Shown here in pieces: positions 21,947 to 32,900 of a DNA stretch of 64,000 nt. The stretch is from Odontesthes bonariensis (lineage: Eukaryota > Chordata > Actinopteri > Atheriniformes > Atherinopsidae). The stretch spans positions 4,859,784-4,923,783 of the forward strand of contig NC_134526.1 in NCBI RefSeq assembly GCF_027942865.1, in the 5' to 3' direction. Under the pieces are notes generated by a model. The model was not told the DNA's origin. It saw only the letters and a list, made by a program, of their open reading frames with translations, and searched no databases. The position numbers and the translations under genes are program-made. Within the stretch, counting starts at the first letter, position 1, and every line of letters begins with the position of its first letter.

Positions 21947-22122
21947 ATTGGCCGCTGTATACGTCAGTCAACGTTTCCATTTCCGGTCTCTCTGGTTGCT
22001 AAGTAACTGCTCCTATGCGTTCCGTGCTCTCAGTAGAAGCTAGCTAAATGCTACATTTAAGATTTTGGAAATATATGAAAATACAGATCGTTTGTAGCAG
22101 ATGAAACTTCTGGTTGGAAGTC
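21947..22122 (+). promoter_or_regulatory. ift70 proximal promoter with X-box-like site
   Basis: An inverted CCAAT box (ATTGGC, 21947-21952) is followed by a CRE-like TACGTCA (21960-21966) and by GTTGCT-A-AGTAAC (21995-22007). The last fits the RFX X-box consensus RYYNYY-N(1-3)-RRNRAC and lies about 115-128 bp before the ATG. RFX factors control cilia genes through X-boxes at about this distance, so ciliogenic control is likely. No TATA box. The sites are seen in the sequence; their use is inferred. Confidence 0.6.
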
Positions 22123-25100
22123 ATGTCAACTATCAAAGACGGAGAGTACACGTCCACGATCTACGGACTGGTGAGAAAATGGTTGTTTGTCTTTAGTTTA
22201 GCTTCCTAGCTTAACGGTGGCATCGAAGTTTAGCCGAAACTCGGTCAAAATGTATTACTTTTATTGTTTCTGTCTTAAATAAAAGTGGAATACATAACTT
22301 GTTGCACTGTCCCGAATTGTAATAGTCTTCTCAAAAATTCGGCATAACAGTAAAGAGTTAAAGTTTCAATAAAATGTATTTTTCTGAAATATTTGTGCGT
22401 TACCGTTATTGATGAAGCTTGTTTGAAAGCTGCTCAAATGAACTTAAATCTGTTTGAAAGCACTTTGAATTGTTTGTACATGAAATGTGCTATATAAATA
22501 AATTTGATTTGATTTGAAATGTTTCGCTCATTTAACTGGACTCTACCACGAATTAAACACCTTCTCTGTAACACCTGTTTATACTTAAATGACATATAAA
22601 GCCATCATTTTAATCTGTTTTTTTTAGATTAAAGACGGCCTGTATGTAGAGGCGATTCACATCCTAAACGGGCAACTTCAGAGACACCCGAAGGTAAGTG
22701 TATTTTATTTAAAATAGTTCACACGGTGTCATTTCTACTCTCTTAAAGCAAATACACCACTTTAAAAGACATTGCGCTGTCTTAAATTTTTATTTTCTAC
22801 CATAGTGATCATCATTAACCCTCCTGTTGTCTTGCGGGTCAAAAGTGAGCCACTACCATGTTTAGCTGTAGAAAAAATACCTTAAACTATCTTTTTCCAA
22901 CTTGAAATTTTATGACTTTTCCTAAATCAACATTAGAAAAAGTCACACTTTATTTTTGTTGATGTTTCCATGTGGGCTGTACACCTCTAGGGTACAATAT
23001 TATCTTATGGGTCATTTTTGACCCGTGAATTATAAAAACATTTAAACACCAGAAAAAAGTTCACTGTTTTCTTCCCTTTCAATATAATTAATTCAGAAGT
23101 AATTACTTCACATTTATATAATAGCAATAATAAAGCTTTATTATGTAAAAGAAAACTGAGAAAACAAGAAAACTGTTGGTCCAACTGACAGTTGGTTTGT
23201 GGTTAAAAAAAAAAAAAAGTGTAATCCTGTCTTTTTGTATTGTGTAACAAAAAATACATGATAAAAAATATATTGAAGTGAGTTGAATAGATAAATAACA
23301 GGTGGTTTCATCATACAAAATAGATTTTGGATTTAAAATTCAATTAAGTTGCTTTATTTTGGGGCTTTGGTAGGGCGGCTCATTTTTGACCCATAGGAGA
23401 AGGGGAGTAAACACAATGTTTACGAAAGACCGCACAAGGGTTAATTAAGTCTAACAGTCCAGAAAACAGAACTGACAGATTTAAGATTAAAGTAAAGAAG
23501 TTATTCTCTTCTCAGAAACCTGGATAAGTTTCATGGTGACCATAACTAATGAAATTTAAATAACTAAGTGGCTGAGAGGATGAGACATAAGACCCCATGG
23601 TGGACCATGTGCACAGGGATACAGAATGCAGTATAGCTTTTTAATCGGTTTAATCGGGCCGTGGTCCCTAGTTCCCGAGGGCCGTGGTCCCTAGTTCCCG
23701 AGGGCCGTGGTCCCTAGTTCCCGAGGGCCGTGGTCCCTAGTTCCTGAGGGCCGTGGTCCCTAGTTCCCGAGGGCCGTGGTCCCTAGTTCCTGAGGGCCGT
23801 GGTCCCTAGTTCCAGAGGGCCGTGGTCCCTAGTTCCCGAGGGCCGTGGTCCCTAGTTCCCGAGGGCCGTGGTCCCTAGTTCCCGAGGGCCGTGGTCCCTA
23901 GTTCCAGAGGGCCGTGGTCCCTAGTTCCCGAGGGCCGTGGTCCCTAGTTCCCGAGGGCCGTGGTCCCTAGTTCCCGAGGGCCGTGGTCCCTAGTTCCAGA
24001 GGGCCGTGGTCCCTAGTTCCCGAGGGCCGTGGTCCCTAGTTCCCGAGGGCCGTGGTCCCTAGTTCCCGAGGGCCGTGGTCCCTAGTTCCAGAGGGCCGTG
24101 GTCCCTAGTTCCAGAGGGCCGTGGTCCCTAGTTCCCGAGGGCCGTGGTCCCTAGTTCCAGAGGGCCGTGGTCCCTAGTTCCCGAGGGCCGTGGTCCCTAG
24201 TTCCCGAGGGCCGTGGTCCCTAGTTTCTGAGGGCCGTGGTCCCTAGTTCCCGAGGGCCGTGGTCCCTAGTTCCTGTATGTCCGAATGAGGGAAAAAACGG
24301 CCCCGTTCCTGGAAAGGTTCCAGGAACTGCAGAAGGTTCCTACAGAGGGAATGCGGTTATTAACCTGAGTCTTCCTTCCTGTGTCTCTCAGTCCAGGGCG
24401 GCGCTGTCTCTGCTGGGTTACTCTTACTACCACATCCAGGACTTCACCAACGCCTCCGAATGCTACGAGCAGCTGACGCAGCTGCACCCGGAGGTGGAGG
24501 AGTACAAGGTGTACTACGCCCAGTCCTTGTACAAAGCCGGGGCTTATCCTGAAGCCACCAAGGCCTCTTTCGTGCTGGATAACCCCAGCAGCCAGGCCAA
24601 GGTTTGTTCCAGCAGTCCAACAGGGAACACCTGTGTAATAATGGAGCCTTTTTTTAGGAAATATATCTCTTATGTTCTCTGTCCAGATGGTGAAGCTGCA
24701 AGCTTGCATCAAATACTGTGAGGAAGATTACTCCGCTTCCAAGGTCAGGTTCTCCCACTGCTAACACGTGCATGCTGTAGCATCAGTTAGCTCGCAGTTT
24801 CTGCTGTCTGCAGCCACACATGAAGGTGGGTTGTGTGTGTTCACAGCTGCTGTTGGAGCAGCTGCCGCAGGAGGACTCGGATTACGTCTACAACATGGGC
24901 TGTTTGCTGTACCAGGAGGGCAACTACGAGGAGGCCAGCAAGAAGTTCATGTCTGCCATGCAGGTGCTGGGACACGTTCCAGGTAATCAGTCCAACTTTC
25001 ACTTCAGTTACATTCAACAACGCTTTATTCATCCAAAAAAAAAAAGGTCAGTTATATAATTACAGTTTCAGTTATGGATAAAAACGGCAGGTTAACTCCT

Positions 25101-26900
25101 CCGCCTTCAGGAAATCATTCTTTGTTCTCATTGAGGATATTTAGTGTCGCTCAGACAAGAGTAAAGCCGGCAGAACGTTTCCAGGTTCAGTCCAGTTTGT
25201 GAAGGTGTTGTGGGTCTCAGGACCAAAACAAAAGGCTCCCCTGCTGCTTTGACTCTCTCATAGCTGACTTCTAACCAGGATGAAGTCTGTGGCTGCTTGT
25301 CAGGGTCTTTAAAGGGATAGTTTGCCTCTTTTGACATGAAGCTGTGTAACATCCCATATCAGCAACATCATTTCTGAACATCTTCTTACCCCCTGCTGCG
25401 TCCTGTGAGCAGAGTTCCAGCCTCGTTTTGGTGTTGATGAAGGTAGTCCGGCTAGTTGGCTGGGGTTTAAAAAATAAAGCGCTTTGCTTCTCAGAACAAT
25501 ATCCGTTCAACAGAGTAATACATTTGCATCACAAAATGGTTCTCCAGGAAAAAGTCAGACCTCACAATCTCTTGGCCCTATTTTCTCTCCCTTCGTATCA
25601 CTGCCTGCTGCCGCCTGTGTTTGCTGCTTGCTTCCTTTCCTTTCCTTTTGTTTCCTTTCCTTCTCTTTGTTTTCCTTTCCTTTTGTTACCTTTCATTTCC
25701 TTTCCTTCTTCTTTCTTTCCTTTTCTTTCCTTTCCTTTCCTTTTGTTTATGTGCTGTGCAGACCGAGCAGTCCCCTGCTTCCGAGCAGTAAACACCGTAA
25801 CAGGCGCGGCTGTCGGCAGGCGGCAGCAGGCAGTGATACGAAGGGAGAGAAAATAGGGCCAAGAGATTGTGAGGTCTGACTTTTTCCTGGAGAACCATTT
25901 TGTGATGCAAATGTATTACTCTTTTGAACGGATATTGTTCTGAGAAGCAAAACGCTTTGTTTTTTAAACCCCAGCCAACTAGCCGGACGACCTTCATCAA
26001 CACCAAAACGAGGCTGGAACTCTGCTCACAGGACGCAGCAGGGGGTAAGAAGATGTTCATAAATGATGTTGCTGATATGGGATGTTACACAGCTTCATGT
26101 CAAAAGAGGCGAACTGTCCCTTTAAAGTCTGAGGCCAACTGAACGCCTCAGTGTCTGAATGATCTTATTCCATCTCTTAAAAACATGAACGACACCAGGA
26201 ATATTTCAGATAACATGTCTAAACAGGAGTGAGTCTCCAGGTTTCAGCCTTTATCTCCACATTCCTTCCATTCAAACGCACCCGAGCAGCACTTTAGGCT
26301 GTTCAGCTTCTTCTTTCAGAGTTGGAAGAGGTTTGACTTTATGTAACGGTGTTTCCTTCTCTTTCTGCGGCTTCTCAGCGCTGTGCTACAACATCGCTCT
26401 GACGTATTACAGCATGAAGAACTACCCTCAGGCCCTCAAATACGTCTCAAAGATCATAGAACAAGGAATCAGGGAGCATCCGGGTAATAACAGCTGTTTT
26501 TCCTGCTGAAGTTAAGTTGACTTTCACATCCCCGCGGTTCTTATGACACCGGTATGTTTTGTGTCCACACCAGAGCTGAGCGTGGGGATGAAAACCGAAG
26601 GCATCGACGTCCACAGTGTGGGCAACACGCTGGTTCTGCATCAGACGGCCCTGATCGAAGCCTTCAACCTCAAAGCTGCCGTCGAATACCAGCTGAAGAA
26701 CGGTAAGAACGTGCGGTCGTGGTGAGAAAAGTTGGAGTAAAGCTGGAGTCAAGCCTGAGGGAAAGGGCCGCTGCCTGGTCAGAAGTTCAGATATATTTCT
26801 GTGTTTTAATCAAGACAAGGCAATTTTATTTATAGAGCACAATTCATACACAAGGCAATTCAAAGTGCTTCACAGCTACATAAAATCATTAAAAAAAAAA

Positions 26901-26933
<33 letters not shown>

Positions 26934-29900
26934 AATAAGTAAAAATTTTAAATAATCATTAATTATTGAATCATGTTGAATCAGCTCTATTTCCACAGTG
27001 AGCTTCTGCAATATCGCAATGAAGAATTGCGATATTGCTGTCATCTCTGTCATTACAGAGTGCGTTACATTAACGCACTCTTCTTACAAATACTTTGTAC
27101 ATATTTTTAATTTTTTTTACATTTATTACTTTATTCTATTATTATTATATTTTTTGTTCTTATGGCACCAAACAGACCAGGCCAAATTCCTCGTGATGTA
27201 AAAATTACTTGGCAATAAAACCTTTTCTGATTCTGATTCTGAAGAAATTCCCTGAAAGAAAATGAGTTTTTGAGATGAGAGAAAACCATAGATGCTGTTT
27301 GAACATCGTCCATGACACACAGAAAGCAGCACACTGTCAGGACTGAATGCCAAAATCAATTCATAATCTATCATTGTGGAATTTTAATCCATGATAGCGT
27401 CTTATTTGTAAATCCTCCCCCAGAGCCAAGAACAGCTTGATTAATTCCTCACAGTTTAAAGTTTGTGGGCCAAGCAGGGGCATGTGCAGCGGGTTAAACA
27501 GCACAGAAACTGGTGTGCCAGGTGAGCAATTATTGTTCAAGTGGGAACAAAGTCTTAAAGTCTCCATGATACGGCCTTATCTCTGGCTGAATGCAGCACT
27601 GAAGAAGTTCAGCAAAGAGTCGAACAACCGATGAACTCATTTCTGTGCAGACAGGCCGCTCACTGCGCTCATCACTCTGTGTGAAGGAGTAACAGATCAG
27701 CAGAGATGAAACGCCTCAGATTCTGTCCATCTTTACGTGAGGCTCACCGTTGCTCTGCAGCACAAAGATGGAGTACGACACAGCCTGGCTGCAAACAGGC
27801 GAAACCAACCTGTGAAATCTCCACTGACATTCACTAAATATCCACCTCATTCAGTTCATTTCAATTCAGGACAACAAGCAGCGTAACACCAGGCCGGGGA
27901 GACCTGCTGAGAGAGAGAAACAGTTAATGACAACAATGATGTCATGTGTACATGGAGAGGAAAGAGAGCAGAGGGAGGAGAGGTGCATCATGGGAGCTCC
28001 CCCAGCAGGTTCTATAGCAGCAGAACTATGGGATGTTTCAGGGTCACCTGAGCCATCCCTAACTATAAGCTTTATCAGAAAGGAAAGTTTTAAGCCTGGT
28101 CATAAAGGTAGAGAGGGGCCTGATAACTGAAGGCTCTGCCCCCCAAACTGGCAGCTGGTTCCACAGAGAGGGGCCTGATAACTGAAGGCTCTGCCTCCCA
28201 AACTGGCAGCTGGTCCCACAGAGAGGGGCCTGATAACTGAAGGCTCTGCCTCCCAAACTGGCAGCTGGTTCCACAGAGAGGGGCCTGATAACTGAAGGCT
28301 CTGCCTCCCAAACTGGCAGCTGGTTCCACAGAGAGGGGCCTGATAACTGAAGGCTCTGCCTCCCAAACTGGCAGCTGGTTCCACAGAGAGGGGCCTGATA
28401 ACTGAAGGCTCTGCCTCCCAAACTGGCAGCTGGTTCCACAGAGAGGGGCCTGATAACTGAAGGCTCTGCCTCCCAAACTGGCAGCTGGTTCCACAGAGAG
28501 GGACCTGATAACTGAAGGCTCTGCCTCCCAAACTGGCAGCTGGTTCCTCAGAGAGGGGCCTGATAACTGAAGGCTCTGCCTCCCAAACTGGCAGCTGGTC
28601 CCACAGAGAGGGGCCTGATAACTGAAGGCTCTGCCTCCCAAACTGGCAGCTGGTTCCACAGAGAGGGGCCTGATAACTGAAGGCTCTGCCTGCCAAACTG
28701 GCAGCTGGTTCCATAGAGAGGGGCCTGATAACTGAAGGCTCTGCACCACTCTGTATCAGGATGTTTTCTGTGTTCTGTTTATTATTTGTAAATCATTTAA
28801 TTCTGTGTGTTTAATGGCTTTAATAAGCCGAATATTTTCTCTTGTGTTTCCCGTGTATTTAAAGGCGGTTTCAGGAGTTGTTGCAGAGCAGAAAAGACCA
28901 AATTATTTCCCCAAAAATGATGCGAAAATCCAAACCGTAACGCACGTATTTCAGATCTCTGTGAAAGAAACGAGCGCATGTTGCACAGTTTCAGATTCCC
29001 TGATTAAATGTGTCACTGAGCCTGTTTGTTTATGATGAAAGCGTTGATTCTGCAAAGGGAAATGTGTTGAATCCCTGGCTGTGTGCACTGACATGTCTTC
29101 TCTGTGGCTTCCTGCAGTGAGCGGCTCTCAGGAGGCTCTGACAGACATGCCCCCGAGATCCGAGGAGGTAACTATCATTCACTCCCGTTCGCCTCTGACA
29201 GTTTCTGCTCGTTAAGCCAAGAAAAAAAACACCAAATCTGATTTTGTCTTTTAAGCCTTCATCACACAAACTTGTTTTTTTTTAATCATTTAGAAGCGTT
29301 GAGTTTAGTTTTTAGTGATTTGTTTTTTTCGCCTTTTCGGGCATTAATGTGAGTCGGTTGGTTCAGGATTGTTGTGCCCGGACCTGTCCGGAGATAACAG
29401 ACAGATATCAGGGTGGAGACTTGGGTGTGAAGGCTCACATGGAGGTAAAGATGACGCTTTCATCATCTTGAGATGAAGCCAGCACTTTCTCCAAGTCATG
29501 CCCATCTTTTTAAAACTGAAATGAACAGCTACTGCCCCCTGGTGGACGCCATTGTTGAGTTTTGCCCAAAGAAGCTGTTTCTTAAAGGGACAGTTCGCCT
29601 CTTTTGACATGAAGCTGTATGACATCCCATATCAGCAACATCATTTATGAACATCTTCTTACCCCCTGCTGCGTCCTGTGAGCAGAGTTCCAGCCTCGTT
29701 TTGGTGTTGATGAAGGTAGTCCGGCTAGTTGGCTGGGGTTTAAAAAATAAAGCGTTTTGCTTCTCAAAACAATATGCGTTCAAAAGAGTAATACATTTGC
29801 ACACTGGAAAAAATGCCCCTCCAAAAATAAGTAAGAAAAACAACAAATACGAGACGTTTTTGCTTGAAATAAAAAAAATAAATCTGCCAATGGAACTAGT

Positions 29901-32900
29901 GAAAATCGGCTTGTGTAGATTTCTTGAAATAAGATGTGATATTTAGGACTTTAGAGATAAAAGTGATCTTGAAATTAGCTTAAAAACCTCTTCAAATGTC
30001 AAAAAAGCTTGTTTCATATGATATGTGACTCAAAACAATTTGTTTTAAAGACTTTTTCATTTAACAAGATATTCCAGATGTATTGTCTTCCAACAAGTCC
30101 CTATATCTGGCTGAAATAGTACTTGTTAGGCAGTTGTGTCTTTTATTAAGTGTAATGAGATATTTTGATGAGAAATGAGACAAATATACTTGGTAAGACT
30201 TTGATTTTTTCCAGTGCATCAGGAAAAAGTCTTTCCAGTGTGATATATATATATGTATATATATAAATAAATACATAGCTTCAGCTTAGAGCAGGGGTGT
30301 CAAACTCATTTTCACCGAGGGCCACATCAGCATAATCGTTGCCCTCAAAGGGCCAGATGTAACTTATAAATGTAACTAAATGCAATGTAAAATACATGTA
30401 ACTACTCCTTTAATGTTAAATAACTTATTCAAGTTACAAATATTATATATATATTTGCAGAGATGTAAAAAAAAAACATGTTTGCTTGTTGCTCTGTTAT
30501 TTTATCATAAACACTGGAAAAATTCTAAATTTTACCAAGTATATTCGTCTCATTGAGTATCTCATTACACTTAATATCAGACACAACTGCCTAACAAGTA
30601 CCATTTCAGCCAGATATAGGGACTTGTTTTAATACAATACATCTGGAATATCTTGTTAAATGAAAAAGTCTTGAAAACAAATTGTTTTGAGTCGGATTTC
30701 ACATGAAACAAGCTTTTTTTTTACATTTGAAGAGGTTTTTAAGCTAATTTCAAGATCACTTTTATCTCTAAAGTCCCAAATATCACATCTTATTTCAAGA
30801 AATCTTGACAAGCCGATTTTCACTAGTTCCATTGGCAGATTTTTTTGTTCATTTCAAGCAAAAACGTCTTTTATTTGTTGTTTTTCTTACTTACTTTTGG
30901 AGGGAAATTTTTTCCAGTGTGCAAATGTATTACTCTGTTGAACGCATATTGTTCTGAGAAGCAAAACGCTTTATTTTTTAAACCCCAGCCAACTAGCCGG
31001 ACTACTTTCATCAACACCAAAACGAGGCTGGAACTCTGCTCACAGGACGCAGCAGGGGGTAAGAAGATGTTCAGAAATGATGTTGCTGATATGGGATGTC
31101 ATACAGCTTCATGTCAAAAGAGGCGAACTGTCCCTTTAAGTTGTCTTCTGAGGTAACTGATGAGATGTGTGGTTGGAAATGAGCCGTAGCTGCGGTCCAA
31201 CCTGAGAATAATCGGTCTGATCGGTGTGGTTCTGCCAGGAGCTGGACCCGGTGACGCTGCACAACCAGGCCCTGCTGAACATGGACACAAAGCCCTCGGA
31301 GGGCTTCCAGAAGCTGGCCTTCCTCCTGCAGCAGCCCTCCTTCCCCCCCGTCACCTTCGGAAACCTGCTAGTTCTCTACTGCAAACACGAGGTACGCAGC
31401 CGCTGGCGTAGGTAGAATATAAAGCTCTCAGCCAATCAGAGAGCTTTAGAGCTGCACGCCTCATCCCAAAGCTCCAGGGGTACTGAGCTGTTTAACCTAA
31501 AGCTGTGTTTAACTGCTGGTTCCTGTGGATGAAATCTACCCCATGATAGGTGATCATTATGGGGTAGATTTTTCTAATTTAATGGCCAGCTGGAAATATT
31601 TGGTCCTTTTATTTCTGCTGATTAGTTTTCAGTGCTCCAGGAAGGAATGGTCTCAGAAGAAAGAGCCTCATTTTAACTCTCAGTGAGCTGACGCTGATTG
31701 TTATTAATCGAAGAAGTTAGTCGCTTTTTAATGGGAATAGAAGCTCGACTGTGTTCTCCACACAGTGGAACACTGTTTCCAGAGGAAGTTTCCGTTAGCT
31801 TGAAACTAGGGCTCGGCAACGGTTAAAATGTTTAATCTAATTAATCACATGATTTCCCTGATTAATCACGATTAATCGCATTTGTACGCAGAATCCCAAA
31901 ATGAATCCAAAAGTAGTGTATAGCTTTTAGCATTTAGCTTTATTTTAAATGTGCTGCCATATGAATGAAAGTGCCATAACATTTGTTGTGCAAACACACT
32001 TTTAACATCAGCATCTTTCTGTAGTTTTTATGTAGAAGCCTCGCTCCACTGTCTGTTTCCTTGAATGACTTGCTGCTATCAGTTGTGTGTTTTGCCTTTA
32101 AGTGATATTTTAGACTGGAACTACTACGCTGAGAAGACAATTCAACTTGGCAGTGTTTACAGATGACTTTGGTTCTGTCGACTCCGCCGTCTGGAAGAAC
32201 TTTAAAATGAAAATGGCCGAGTAAAAGTTCCGTACCCTTCTCCATGTTTGGTGGATCCGCCGATTACTTTCTTTTCCGGTTCCACAGCAGACAGCAGCAG
32301 ACTTTTACAAAATAAAAGCCTGTAAGCAACAGACTTTTACAAAATAAAAGCCTGTGAGCAACAGACTTTTATAAAATAGAAGCCTGTGAGCAAGAAACTT
32401 TTACAGAATAAAAGCCTGTGAGCAACAGACTTTTACAAAATAAAAGCCTGTGAGCAACAGACTTTTATAAAATAAAAGCCTGTGAGCAACAGACTTTTAC
32501 AAAATAAAAGCCTGTGAGCAACAGACTTTTACAAAATAAAAGCCTGTGAGCAACATACTTTTACAATAATAAAATAAATGATAAAACAGGGTTCGAGTCC
32601 CGCATCGGACGGCCCTGTGCTGCGTGTTGTTCCCCCTCTCTCTGCCCCCTGCTTCCTGTCTCTCTGAACTTTCCTATCCATTAAAAGCACAAAAGCCCCC
32701 CAAAAATTTTTTTTTAATTCTTTTTTTAAATTTGAAAAAAAAATTGAAAAATCATTTAAAAAAATATTTAAAAAAATGTTTTAAAAATTATTTTAAAAAT
32801 TCGTTAATGCGCGATAAAATATTCATCGACGTTAAAGAATTAATGCGTTAACGCGATAATAACGAGTTAACTCGCCCAGCCCTACTTAAAACATAAATGC

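Larger units (their letters stand above)
29586..31135. mobile_element. composite hairpin TTAA MITE with mirrored nested inserts
   Basis: Outer ends AGGGACAGTTCGCC and GGCGAACTGTCCCT are flanked by TTAA (29582-29585, 31136-31139). Each arm is interrupted at the equivalent site (tttgca| and |tgcaaa) by a CACTGG MITE in opposite orientation (29802-30216, 30512-30919). The normal loop is gone. Between lie an AT microsatellite and a hAT-Charlie-like fragment. ift70 intron 8. Confidence 0.75.
31807..32884 (-). mobile_element. non-autonomous hAT with BED-finger frame, copy 3 (longest)
   Basis: TAGGGCTCGGCAAC...GCCCAGCCCTA with flanks CTTGAAAC and CTTAAAAC (7 of 8 match). It is 1078 bp because the 32-bp subterminal repeat has about 8.5 units (32298-32565) and a SINE-like tail (about 32588-32700) lies inside. 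Confidence 0.8.

Noticed and set aside
23656..24274. CRISPR-like spacing of short repeats
   Set aside because: No unique spacers; uniform 23-bp tandem units in a vertebrate intron.
24236..24721. A 161-codon plus-strand frame beginning in the minisatellite
   Set aside because: Only 24392-24601 is coding (ift70 exon 3). The upstream part is repeat and the downstream part is intron.
28090..28749. Minus-strand frames of 204-219 codons
   Set aside because: Produced by the 55-bp minisatellite. All three phases of the repeat are open, so length is meaningless.
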